Part shown: positions 17,678 to 26,822 of the stretch, one piece after another | Numbering within the stretch: position 1 is the stretch's first letter | Layout: each line of letters opens with the position of its first letter | From: Desulfosarcina cetonica JCM 12296 | GTDB lineage: Bacteria > Desulfobacterota > Desulfobacteria > Desulfobacterales > Desulfosarcinaceae | NCBI RefSeq assembly: GCF_001311845.1 | Contig: NZ_BBCC01000045.1 | Location: forward strand, 1 to 36,338 | DNA length: 36,338 bases | Reading direction: 5' to 3' | Notes under the pieces: generated by a model | Databases searched by the model: none | Seen by the model: the letters and a program-made list of their open reading frames with translations, nothing else | What the model was told of the DNA's origin: nothing | Program-made: the position numbers and the translations under genes

Positions 17678-19584
17678 ATGACGACGCCCTATGATATCGC
17701 TTACGCGGAATCGATCAACAACCCCGAATCCTTTTGGGGCAAGGCCGCAGAAGATTGCCATTGGTATAAAAAGTGGGACAAGGTGCTGGATGACAGCAAC
17801 AAGCCGTTTTACCGCTGGTTCGTCGGCGGTGAATTGAATACGTGCTACAATGCCCTCGACCTGCATGTTGAAAACGGCCGGGCGGATCAGGCGGCCCTGA
17901 TTTATGACAGCCCGGTGACCGATACGATCAAGACCTATACCTATCGGGAGCTGCGCGACGAAGTGGCCCGCTTCGCCGGTGTCCTCACCGGGCAGGGCGT
18001 GGTCAAGGGGGACCGGGTGATTATTTACATGCCCATGATTCCCGAGGCGGCCATCGCCATGCTGGCCTGCGCCCGCATCGGCGCGATCCATTCGGTGGTT
18101 TTCGGCGGATTCGCCGCCAAGGAACTGGCCACCCGCATCAACGATGCCAAACCCAAGGTGATCGTTTCGGCCTCCTGCGGCATTGAGGTCAAAAAAGTCA
18201 TCCCCTACAAACCGCTGCTGGATCAGGCCATTGATTTTGCCGACTTCAAACCCGAATCCTGTGTCATCTTCCAACGTCCCATGGCCCAGGCCGAGATGAC
18301 TCCCGGGCGGGACGTGGACTGGAGCGATGCCATGGCCACGGCAACGCCGGCGGATTGCGTGCCGGTGGCGGCCACCGATCCGCTGTACATCCTCTACACC
18401 TCGGGGACGACCGGCCAGCCCAAGGGGGTGGTGCGGGATAACGGCGGCCATCTGGTGGCCCTGAAGTGGACCATGAAGGCGATTTACGACATCGATGCCG
18501 GCGATGTGTTCTGGGCCGCCTCGGACGTCGGTTGGGTGGTCGGTCACTCCTACATCGTCTATGCCCCGCTCTTCAAGGGCGCCACCACGATCCTTTTCGA
18601 AGGCAAGCCCGTGGGCACGCCCGATGCCGGCGTTTTCTGGCGGATTATTTCCCAGCACAAGGTCAAGTCCCAGTTCACGGCACCCACGGCGTTCAGGGCC
18701 ATCAAGCGGGAAGACCCCAAAGCCGAATTGATGAAAAACTACGACCTTTCCGATTTCAAGATTCTCTTCTTGGCGGGGGAACGCTCGGATCCGGATACGA
18801 TCCAATGGTCGGAACGGAACCTCAAGGTGCCGGTGATCGATCACTGGTGGCAGACGGAAACCGGCTGGGCCATCGCCGCCAACTGCATGGGGCTGCACCA
18901 CTATCCGGTCAAGTACGGCTCACCGACCAAGGCGGTTCCCGGCTGGGATCTGCAGGTGGTCGACGCCAATTGCAAGCCCATGGCACCCGGAGAAATCGGT
19001 GCCCTGGTGGTCAAGCTGCCATTGCCGCCCGGCACCCTGCCGACCCTGTGGCAGAACGACGACCGCTTTGTCGAATCCTACCTCGAAGAGTTCCCGGGAT
19101 ACTACAAGACCGCCGATGCGGGCTATATTGACGAGGAAGGCTACGCCTACATCATGGCGCGAACCGACGACATCATCAACGTCGCCGGACACCGGCTCTC
19201 CACCGGGGCCATGGAGGAAGTCCTCGCCGACCATCCCGATGTGGCCGAATGTGCCGTCCTGGGGGTGGAGGATAAACTCAAGGGCCAGATCCCCATCGGT
19301 TTTTGGTGCTCAATGCCGGTGTCACGCGGCCCCACGATGAGATTGTCAAAGAGGTGGTCCAGATGGTACGCGACCGCATCGGACCGGTGGCCGCCTTCAA
19401 GACCGCCACGGTGGTCAAGCGGTTGCCCAAGACGCGTTCGGGCAAGATCCTGCGCGGCACGATCCAGAAGATCGCCGACAACAAGGATTTCAAGGTGCCG
19501 GCCACCATCGACGATCCGACCATCCTGGGAGAGATGGAAGAAGTGCTCAAGGGCATCGGCTACGCCAGCTCGAGAAAGGCATAG
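17678..19584 (+). CDS. prpE: Propionyl-CoA synthetase (PrpE-type acyl-CoA ligase; one frameshift)
   Basis: About 635 residues after correction, the PrpE length. ANL-superfamily motifs are visible: YTSGTTGQPKGVVRD (P-loop), ASDVGWVVGHSYIVYAP, WWQTETGW, YKTADAGYIDEEGYAY, RTDDIINVAGHRLSTG and, after the frameshift, KTRSGKILRG with the catalytic/acetylatable Lys. Details such as HVENGRADQAALIYDSPVT and GTLPTLWQNDDRF favour PrpE over Acs. It activates propionate with ATP and CoA. The break is near 19303, where GGTTTTTGG should have six T; the sequence then continues LVLNAGVTRPHDEIVKE. ATG 17678 has AAAGGA 7 nt upstream. Acetate may also be used, as in other PrpE enzymes. Confidence 0.93.
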
Positions 19585-19678
19585 TTGCTCATTCGGAAGC
19601 TTCACCAACGCCGGGGCCGGTGTGGACGCCGCCCCGGCGTTACTATCTGGCGCTGTAAGAAAAGGGAAAGGAACTGGG

Positions 19679-20107
19679 ATGAAAGCCGAATTGAAACCCG
19701 GGATCGAACATCAATTCACCTTTCGGGTCAGTGAAAGCAAAACCGTTGCCGCGCTCTATCCGGAAGCGACCGAGTTTCAGGTGATGCCGGTCGTTTTGGC
19801 CACCGGTTTCATGGTCGGCCTGTTCGAATGGACCTGCATTCAGGCCCTTGGCCCCTACCTTGACGGCCCCGCCGAGCAGACCGTGGGAACCCATATCAAC
19901 GTCAGTCATGTGGCCGCCACGCCGGTGGGCTTCGAGGTGCGGGTTCACGTGAAACTGGTGGAGGTGGACCGACGCCGTTTGGTCTTTACCATCGACGCTC
20001 ATGATGATGCCGGCCTGATCAGCCAGGGAACCCATGAACGCTTCATCATCGACAAGGCCAAATTCGACGCCAATCTGAAGCGCAAATGTGAATCCCACGG
20101 TCATTAA
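19679..20107 (+). CDS. FlK-family hot-dog acyl-CoA thioesterase
   Basis: A 142-residue single hot-dog-fold protein. The sequence LYPEATEFQV, ATGFMVGLFEW, GTHINVSHVAATP and GTHERFIIDKAKFDA follows the Streptomyces fluoroacetyl-CoA thioesterase FlK closely (comparison from memory). The FlK catalytic residues Thr42, Glu50 and His76 correspond to T42, E50 and H77 here. F33 is kept, but the FlK lid Phe36 is Met here, so fluoroacetyl specificity cannot be assumed. It is 94 bp downstream of prpE and likely in the same operon, where it could release CoA from acetyl-, propionyl- or toxic acyl-CoA made by the promiscuous ligase. AAAGGAAC precedes ATG 19679. Confidence 0.85.
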   Translation: MKAELKPGIEHQFTFRVSESKTVAALYPEATEFQVMPVVLATGFMVGLFEWTCIQALGPYLDGPAEQTVGTHINVSHVAATPVGFEVRVHVKLVEVDRRRLVFTIDAHDDAGLISQGTHERFIIDKAKFDANLKRKCESHGH

Positions 20108-20138
20108 CGGCGGCCGCGGCAAGCCGGCGGTTCATCTA

Positions 20139-20157
20139 AGCCGGCGGACCACCGGCT
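20139..20157 (+). repeat. Small hairpin downstream of thioesterase
   Basis: AGCCGG-CGGACCA-CCGGCT forms a 6-bp GC stem about 30 nt after the thioesterase stop. There is no T-run; it may be a 3'-end stabilising structure. Confidence 0.4.
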
Positions 20158-20188
20158 GCCGTGCTTGAAAGACGTGCTTTACCCCTTC

Positions 20189-20224
20189 GGGACCCTGGCC
20201 AGGCGTTCTGGGCGTCCCGTTTTT
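20189..20224 (+). terminator. Probable intrinsic terminator of the satP-prpE operon
   Basis: GGGAC (20189-20193) pairs with GTCCC (20214-20218), with inner GCCAG/CTGG pairing, followed by GTTTTT (20219-20224). It lies about 80 bp after the thioesterase stop, fitting the end of the operon. Confidence 0.6.
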
Positions 20225-20446
20225 CGCGACGATGTCCCTCTCGATGCCCCCCGTCCCGCATTCGCCCCCTATCTTTTCACATCGTTGTCGCAACCGGTTC
20301 GATGATTTGCCAGCCGGGTATAAAGTTTTGAGATTTCATGACGATGGAGATGGTGACAACGCAAAATCAACTGTCATCGGCAACATCGATGCCGGCTGAC
20401 AGAAGGTATGCCGCACATATTGGATCCAAGTGGAAGGCAACGACGG

Positions 20447-22603
20447 ATGACGGTTCAACAGCCCCTGTTCAAGAGAATCTCCGGTTTTAAACAACTTCCC
20501 ACGCTTCCCCATGTCCTGCTCAAGCTGATTGAAGCCTGCAATCAGGAAAGCCCGGACCTGCAAAAGATCGCGCAAATTATCGGTAAGGATCCGGCCCTGA
20601 GTGGAAAGATCCTGCAACTGGTCAATTCCGCCCATTTCGGCCTGAACCAGAAGGTCGAGTCAATGGTTCAGGCCGTGGTGTTCCTTGGCACCAGCGGGGT
20701 GAAAAATATCGTTTTTTGCGCCTGCGTTTACGATGCCTTTCCCAAGCCGAAGCAAAGCTTCGTGTTCAGCCTGAAAAAATTCTGGTGGCATTCCCTGCGG
20801 TGCGCTTTCCTGGCCCGCCACATGGCTGCCGCCTGGGGGTTGTGCAACCCGGACGAAGCGTTTCTCGCCGGACTTCTGCATGACATCGGCCGGGCGGTCT
20901 TGTGGGTGAATTTCAAGGCGCCCTACGAAGAAATGCTGGAGGCGTGTGGCGACGATGCCGCCCAATTGCTGCCCTTGGAATCCCAGATGGGGGCGACCCA
21001 TGCCGAAGTGGGCGGCTGGCTGCTCAAGCGCTGGCGCCTGGACCCGCTCTTGGTCAGCAGCGTACGCTATCACCACCATGCGCAGGAAGAAATCACCCAG
21101 GCGTTGACCATGGTTCAGGTGATCTATGCGGCCAACCTGCTTTGCCTGGATGACGAGAACCAGATCCTAAGTGGCATGAATGCCGTCAACGATCTATTTC
21201 ACAAAAGCGCCGAAGAGAGCCGAACGTTAATGGCCTGTGCGGACCAGGAGGCCAGGGAAACCGCGATTGCGCTGGATATTGAGGTTGAAGCCGTGGAGAC
21301 GGATGTTCAGAACCCGATCGATCAGGTCGTGCAGGCGCGCCTGGCCCATGAAGTGCGACAGATATCCCTGACCCTGGGTACCCTCGAAGGTTTTTTGACC
21401 GCCAAGGATCAAGGGGCCATCATGCGCTGCATCGCCGATGGATTGAAGATCCTGAGCGGCGTCAAGCGGGCGATTTTTTTTCTCTTCGATGAGAAGAAGA
21501 ACGCGCTGATCGGCTATTTGACCGACAAGTCCGAGGGGTATGTGCGACAACCCATGCTGGCGGTTTCCATGAGAATGACCGGCAGCCTGTTGATCCGCAC
21601 GCTCGTTGAAAAACGCCAACTGAGCTCCCTGGACCTGCCGCCGGAACGCTCCCTGGTGATTGTCGACGAGCAAATTATTCAGCTGCTGGGTGGCAGCGGG
21701 GTGTATTGCATCCCCCTGTTGGCCCAGGATGATCGCGTCGGGGTGCTGACCGTGGGGCTCGATGCGGACAATGCCGCGCACTTCACGGAAAACATCCAAT
21801 TGCTGAATCTTTTGGCCCAGAAAGGGGCCCTGGCCCTGCGGCTCGATCAGTTAAGGCGCCAGATGTTGACCATGGTGCATACCAGCCGCATGGATGCCAC
21901 CTCGGATCTGGCGCGCCGGGTCGTCCACGAAGTCAACAATCCCCTCGGCGTGATCAAAAATTACCTGAAGGTGATCGGAATGAAGATGGCGGACGCCGGT
22001 CTGGCCCAGGACGAGATCCGTATCATCAATGAAGAGATTTCCCGGGTGGGGCGCCTATTGAAAAAACTGACCAGCTTTTCAAAGGCCGATGCACCGGTAA
22101 CGGCATCCGTTCACATCAACGCGCTGCTGACGGATATGCTCAAGCTGACCCGCGAGGCACTGGCGGCCGATGGCAAGATCCATATCGAAACGCATTTGGA
22201 CCCCGACATGCCGGTCGTCACGGGTGATTCCGACGCGTTGAAGCAGATCTTCATGAATCTTCTGAAGAATGCCACCGAGGCCATGGCGGATACCGGTGGA
22301 CGGATCGATATCCACACGCGCCACTTGGCCCGGCCGTTGGTCCATCAGACATCGCGTCTTGGCGAGGTCACCCGTGGCCATGTGGAGATCGTTTTCAGCG
22401 ACAACGGCCCCGGCATACCGGAAGCGATCCGTGAGAAGCCCTTCGACCCCTATGTCAGTACCAAGAGTGGCGATCATGCCGGGCTCGGCCTGGCGGTCGT
22501 CCATCATCTTATCACCGCCATGCACGGAACGATCCGCTGCGACAGCGATCCGGGCCGTGGTACCACCTTTACCATCGAGCTGCCGGTGACGCCCAGTACT
22601 TGA
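20447..22603 (+). CDS. HDOD-GAF sensor histidine kinase
   Basis: About 718 residues, cytoplasmic (no membrane helix seen). The N-terminal HDOD domain (LFKRISGFKQLPTLPHVL, IIGKDPALSGKILQLVNSA, LHDIGRAVLW) keeps HD-like residues but belongs to the regulatory HDOD class. A GAF-type domain follows (about 310-470), then HisKA with H494 in VVHEVNNPLGVIKNY and an ATPase domain with NLLKNATEAM, DNGPGIPE and HAGLGLAVVHHL. HDOD-kinase fusions are common in Desulfobacterota, roles mostly unknown. I prefer ATG 20447 (GGAAGG at 9-nt spacing) over ATG 20408, whose AGAAGG is only 1 nt away. It is convergent with a REC-PAS regulator that may be its partner. The stop codon lies inside a palindromic repeat. 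Confidence 0.9.
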   Translation: MTVQQPLFKRISGFKQLPTLPHVLLKLIEACNQESPDLQKIAQIIGKDPALSGKILQLVNSAHFGLNQKVESMVQAVVFLGTSGVKNIVFCACVYDAFPKPKQSFVFSLKKFWWHSLRCAFLARHMAAAWGLCNPDEAFLAGLLHDIGRAVLWVNFKAPYEEMLEACGDDAAQLLPLESQMGATHAEVGGWLLKRWRLDPLLVSSVRYHHHAQEEITQALTMVQVIYAANLLCLDDENQILSGMNAVNDLFHKSAEESRTLMACADQEARETAIALDIEVEAVETDVQNPIDQVVQARLAHEVRQISLTLGTLEGFLTAKDQGAIMRCIADGLKILSGVKRAIFFLFDEKKNALIGYLTDKSEGYVRQPMLAVSMRMTGSLLIRTLVEKRQLSSLDLPPERSLVIVDEQIIQLLGGSGVYCIPLLAQDDRVGVLTVGLDADNAAHFTENIQLLNLLAQKGALALRLDQLRRQMLTMVHTSRMDATSDLARRVVHEVNNPLGVIKNYLKVIGMKMADAGLAQDEIRIINEEISRVGRLLKKLTSFSKADAPVTASVHINALLTDMLKLTREALAADGKIHIETHLDPDMPVVTGDSDALKQIFMNLLKNATEAMADTGGRIDIHTRHLARPLVHQTSRLGEVTRGHVEIVFSDNGPGIPEAIREKPFDPYVSTKSGDHAGLGLAVVHHLITAMHGTIRCDSDPGRGTTFTIELPVTPST

Positions 22604-22662
22604 CGGATTCACAAAAGGGATGAAGCGTAACGCCGATATCGGGCTTCTTACGAATCCGTCAA
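22600..22662. repeat. Intergenic palindromic repeat, copy 2 (bidirectional terminator position)
   Basis: TTGACGGATTC (22600-22610) pairs perfectly with GAATCCGTCAA (22652-22662), and an inner GAAGC/GCTTC stem encloses the GATATCGGG core. The repeat overlaps the HDOD-kinase stop codon and ends 7 bp before the stop of the convergent regulator gene. It shares GATATCGGGCTTCTTACG with copy 3. Confidence 0.75.
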
Positions 22663-22668
22663 AAGGGA

Positions 22669-23658
22669 CTATTCGCGATAGAGTTCAGGATAAAGCCGGC
22701 GGGCGCAATCCGGGCAAATGCCGTGGCTGAATTCGGCATCCGAGTGGGTTTGGAGATAGGCTTCGATTTCGATCCAGTACCCTTGGTCGTCACGGATCTT
22801 CTTGCACGCGGAGCAGATGGGCAGCGTGCCGCTGAGGCGCTTGACCTTGGCCAAGGCGGTTTTCAGCTTTTCCAGTTCTTTCTGGAGGCGGAAGTTTTCC
22901 GGGTTGGCCGCTTTTTCCAACTGGCAAGTCATGGCGTGGATCAATGCGACGCCGTAAGTTCGGCCGCCGATGGTATAGGGAACCGTCTCGACCCGCTTCC
23001 AGGCCATGAACGGCCTTCCCTTGGCATCGATCAGCGCCACCTGGCCCTGCCAGGGAATGCCGGTATCGATGCTGACCTTGATTTGGGAGTCATAGCGGGG
23101 ATTGCCGCGTGAATCCTCCCCCTGACCCACCGTCCATGGCGGCGAGGTCGGCGGCTGCGGATTCATCAGTTTCCGGTATGCGGCATTGGTGTAGACGATC
23201 CGGCCGTCGTGGTCGCCGATGAGGGTCGCTTCCTGGGATATGGCCACGATTCGTTTGAACAGATAAAGCTCACGTTGTTCTTTCTGACGTTCGAGAACCT
23301 GCTTGACTGACGCGACCAACGCGTCCGGCTCGAAGGGTTTTTTCAGGTAGTCAATGGCGCCCTTTTTCAGAGCCGTAATGGCATTGCGTTCGGAATGGCT
23401 CCCGGTGACGACGATCACGCGGGTATCCAATTTCCTTTCGATAAGGTGATCCATCACGGCAAAGCCGTTTTGATCACCCAATTGCAGATCCAGGAGCACA
23501 AGGTCGTAGTCGATGGCCAGGAGGGTGTTCAGGGCCTCCACCAGACTCTGGCTTGTGTTGACCGAGAATCCGTAGGAATCCAATAAACATCGGATGCTTT
23601 CACACATCCGAGGATCATCTTCCACCACCAGTATCTTTGAATCGGTCAATGTGTACAT
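22669..23658 (-). CDS. REC-PAS response regulator with C-terminal Cys-rich module
   Basis: About 329 residues. A REC domain (1-120, phospho-acceptor D57 in LVLLDLQLGDQNG, switch Lys in LKKPFEPD) is followed by a PAS-like domain (about 135-265, RIVAISQEATLIGDHDGRIVYTN), a short coiled helix and a C-terminal module with LPICSACKKIRDDQGYW, SHGICPDCARRLYPE. Its four Cys (two CxxC pairs) look able to bind metal. This C-terminal module recurs at the ends of many deltaproteobacterial response regulators and kinases; its function is unknown to me. There is no DNA-binding domain. I use ATG 23658 (GGGAG 10 nt upstream) instead of a TTG at 23667. Convergent with the HDOD kinase across a shared palindromic repeat. 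Confidence 0.88.
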   Translation of the reverse strand: MYTLTDSKILVVEDDPRMCESIRCLLDSYGFSVNTSQSLVEALNTLLAIDYDLVLLDLQLGDQNGFAVMDHLIERKLDTRVIVVTGSHSERNAITALKKGAIDYLKKPFEPDALVASVKQVLERQKEQRELYLFKRIVAISQEATLIGDHDGRIVYTNAAYRKLMNPQPPTSPPWTVGQGEDSRGNPRYDSQIKVSIDTGIPWQGQVALIDAKGRPFMAWKRVETVPYTIGGRTYGVALIHAMTCQLEKAANPENFRLQKELEKLKTALAKVKRLSGTLPICSACKKIRDDQGYWIEIEAYLQTHSDAEFSHGICPDCARRLYPELYRE

Positions 23659-23694
23659 GTGCTTCAACTCCCAAAAATATATTGCAAAACGGCT

Positions 23695-24644
23695 TTATGG
23701 CCGGGCGCAGTTCAAGGGCGCCTGTCCGGCTTCGACGCGCCGGATGTTTTCCACCACGCCGGCTAGGATTCCTTGGAGGGAACGATCCGTTGAACCGCCG
23801 ATGTGCGGCGTGGCCAGGACATTGAGATCGAAAATGGGATCGTCCGGGTCCGGGGGTTCCTGCCAGAAGACATCCAGGCCGGCACCGGCAATGGTTCCGC
23901 TGGACAGCGCCCATTCAAGGGCATCGCGGTCCACCAGTCCGCCGCGGGAAAGATTGATCAGAAAGGCATGCGGCTGCATGCAGGCCAGGGTCTGGCGGTT
24001 CATCAGACCGGTGCTGGCCGGCGTGACGGGAAGGCAAAGGAAGACAACGTCCGATCGACCCAATAGTTCCGGCAGCTGATCGGGGCCGCCGACCCAATCC
24101 AGGCCCAGGGCCGCCTGCGCCTCCTGGGGGGCATGCCGCTTGATGCCGATCATGCGGACGCCGAACCCTTTCAGGCGCCGGATCAGGGCCTGGCCGATGC
24201 CGCCCAGCCCCACGATACCCACGGTTTGGTCTTCCAGGGCACGGCCCCGGGGCTGCCCCATTTTCGGGCTTGCAGGCTGCGGGCCAATCCGTGAGCGTCG
24301 CGGCACAGGCCAATCATCAGGTAGATGCCCAGTTCGGCCACCGAGTCGGCATTGCCGGAATGGGCCGTGGGTACATTGGCCACGGGAATGCCTTTTTCCG
24401 CAGCCGCGGCGATATCGACGCCCTCCAGGCCGGAGCCGCACTGCTGGATCAACCGCAACCGGTCGGCGCTGGCCAATGTGTCCCGGGTGATCGGGCACAT
24501 GGTGGGAATGAGTATATCGACGCCGGCCAGGCTGTCGATGGCGAAACGGCCCGTGGCGGTAAGGTGGTGCGTGGGCAGCTTTTCACGGAGGCTGCCGAAA
24601 ATACCGCCCCAGGCATTTTCAGCGGCGGCAAACAGAATGTTCAT
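23695..24644 (-). CDS. D-2-hydroxyacid dehydrogenase family protein (one frameshift)
   Basis: About 316 residues after correction. The NAD-binding Rossmann motif GIVGLGGIGQAL, the catalytic Arg in NLSRGGLVD, the catalytic Glu in FWQEPPDPDDP and the catalytic His in TPHIGGST are all present. The family reduces 2-oxoacids to D-2-hydroxyacids or the reverse (phosphoglycerate, glyoxylate/hydroxypyruvate, lactate); it lacks the ACT domain of SerA, so phosphoglycerate dehydrogenase is less likely. The frame breaks near 24250, where a run of C (minus strand, AGCCCCGG) is one base short. AAGGAG lies 9 nt before ATG 24644. It is 37 bp downstream of an AEC permease on the same strand, suggesting a transported organic acid as substrate. 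Confidence 0.88.
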
Positions 24645-24681
24645 ACGGTTTTCTCCTTCTTTCTCCGGTCGTCTCGGACGA

Positions 24682-25613
24682 TTATCCGCCGTTGCCGACC
24701 ACGGTCAACCAGATCATGTAGGTGACGGCGGATACGATGGTGCTGGTCGATATGGCCGCCACGGCAAACGCATCGTCGCCGTGCATCTCTTTGGCCATGA
24801 CATAGGCGATGGTGGCCGTCGGCGTGGCCAGGAGGATCAGGCCCGGCAGGTATGCCTTTACCGGGACATCCAGGATCGTGAAGCAGACCCAGCCGATCGT
24901 GGGCAGCAAAAGGATTTTGATGGCCACCGCCCCCATCACGGACCCGATGTTTTTACGCATGACCTGCAACGACAGGGCGGCACCGATGAGAAGAAGCGAC
25001 ATGGGTGGCGCCAGGCCGCTGAGGATATCCAGAAAACGTTGCAGCACCCCCGGCAGGGGGATCTGAAACAGCGAGATCAGAATGCCGGCAGCCGCCGAAA
25101 TGATGATCGGGTTATGCACCAGCTTTTCGGCGACCTCACGGATTCTCTTGCCGGTGTCGGCCGCACCCAGCGAGTGTGTCTGCAGCGCCAGAACGGAGAG
25201 GGTGTTCTGCATGATCATGAGAAAACCGGCCAGGATGCTGGCCTTGGCCAATCCGCTCGGGCCGAGGAAATAAAAAGCCACGGGAATACCGATATAGCCG
25301 AGGTTGCCATGGGCGGAGCACTGGATGAAGGTGCCGATGCGACCCGGCGGCCAACGGGTGAAATGACCGATGATCCAGGCGCCGAGATAGGCCGTGAGGG
25401 CCGATGCCAGCGTTACCAGGAGCACGGTGACGTTGAATTCGGTAACGAACGAGGCCTTGGCGACGGACTTGAAGATCAGGCCGGAATGGCCAGGTAGTAA
25501 ACCATTCGGTTGGCCGGTTCGAGGAACGCCGGTGGCATGAATCCCTTGCGGCGGGCGATGAATCCCAGAATCACGACGGCGAAAATGGGGATGATGGTGG
25601 AAAAGACTTGCAT
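24682..25613 (-). CDS. AEC-family (auxin efflux carrier-like) organic-acid permease (one frameshift)
   Basis: About 310 residues after correction, the AEC family length, with about ten hydrophobic segments in two halves. Features include the N-terminal FAVVILGFIARRKGFMP and NRMVYYLAIPALIF, SAHGNLGYIGIPVAFYFLG and GLILLATPTATIAYVMAKEM. Bacterial members move malate, malonate or other carboxylates. The frame breaks near 25480: GATCAGGCCGG (plus strand) should have three G, which joins YYLAIPA to LIFKSVAK. ATG 25613 is chosen because it starts the first membrane helix; its ribosome site is weak. It is likely co-transcribed with the 2-hydroxyacid dehydrogenase 37 bp downstream. Confidence 0.85.
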
Positions 25614-25805
25614 GGGCTGACCATTTTCTTAAATGGGAATTGAGCTTGATCGAAACCGTCAAGATTGAATGCCATGCGATATCAGGAGATGCCCTAGGAT
25701 GCAACCGCCAGCATGGTTTAACCCGGGCAATCGCATTTGACACCTCAATTCAGTGCTTGCGAATTTTCGAGGAATGGTCAAATTGGAACAAGGAGGAGAT
25801 GAGCC

Positions 25806-26731
25806 ATGCATTCGATTGCAAACCCGCCGGCCATTTTGATCGAAGACCAGGCGCTGCGCGACGGCCTTCAAGTGGAATCACGGATTTTCAGCCTGGAGGA
25901 AAAACTGCATCTTTTCCGGTTGATCCAAAAGGCTGGGGTCAAGCGGATTCAGGTGGGATCCTTCGTGCACCCCAAAATCATGCCCCAGATGGCGGATACC
26001 GATGAATTGATCCGCATCATCGGCAAACAGGATTCGACCATGGTTTCGGCGCTGATCCTGAACGAAAAGGGATTGGCGCGGGCCGTTGACTGCGGGGTAT
26101 CCCATCTGAGCATGTCGGTTTCGGTCAGCGATACCCACAGCCGTAAAAATACCCACCGATCGGCTGCGGACGCCTGGTGTCGATGACCGCGCTGATCAGC
26201 GAGGCCCTCCAGGCCGGGTTGGATGTGCGCGCCGGCTTGCATTGCGTTTTCGGCTGTGTCTATGAGGGACAGATTTCAGCGGACGCCGTTTTGCGGGCGA
26301 CGGAGAAGATGGCCGCCACCGGGGTCAAGGAGATCAACCTGGCCGATACCACGGGCATGGCCACACCATTGGCGATTCGCGACATTGTCGGTCGGGTCCA
26401 AGGCCATTTTCCAGACCTCGCCATCTCCCTGCACCTCCACGATACCCGCGGGCTGGGGCTGGCCAACCTGTTTGCCGGCTTTGAGGCCGGTGTTCGCGTT
26501 TTCGACACCTGCACGGCCGGTCTTGGCGGCTGTCCTTTCGTCAAGGGGGCCGCCGGCAACGTGCCCACCGAGGATGCCGTGAACCTGTTCGAATCCATGG
26601 GGATCCCAACGGGGATCGCTTTGGCGGGGCTGTGCGAGGCGATCGCTTATCTCGAAACCACCTTGGCCCGGTCCCTGCCCGGGCGCATGAGACGTGTTTT
26701 CGAGCAGTCGGCGTGCCATCCTGCCGGCTAA
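25806..26731 (+). CDS. Hydroxymethylglutaryl-CoA lyase-like enzyme (one frameshift)
   Basis: About 308 residues after correction. HMGL-type TIM-barrel motifs: EDQALRDGLQVE (metal-binding Asp and catalytic Arg), RIQVGSFVHPK, VSVSDTHSRKN, LHLHDTRGLGLAN (metal-binding HxH) and the signature GLGGCPFVKGAAGNVPTED with the active-site Cys. HMG-CoA lyase splits HMG-CoA to acetyl-CoA and acetoacetate, the last step of leucine breakdown; related lyases use other acyl-CoAs. The frame breaks near 26173, where GACGCCTGG should have three C (restoring ADALVSMTAL). AAGGAGGAG precedes ATG 25806. No other leucine-degradation genes are adjacent, so the substrate remains open. Confidence 0.86.
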
Positions 26732-26822
26732 AGGGGATTTGGCCTTGCCGCCGCCGGTTTCCGTGCTATCGTGGGGAACATCCGAGAAAACGCCCACGCA
26801 ACCCCATCCAGAGGAATCGAGA

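Larger units (their letters stand above)
20108..20446 (+). other. Intergenic region thioesterase / HDOD kinase
   Basis: About 340 bp with a hairpin, the probable terminator at 20189-20224 and then sequence without recognisable genes. A TATAAA lies shortly before the kinase, but no matching -35 was found, so no promoter is called. Confidence 0.5.
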
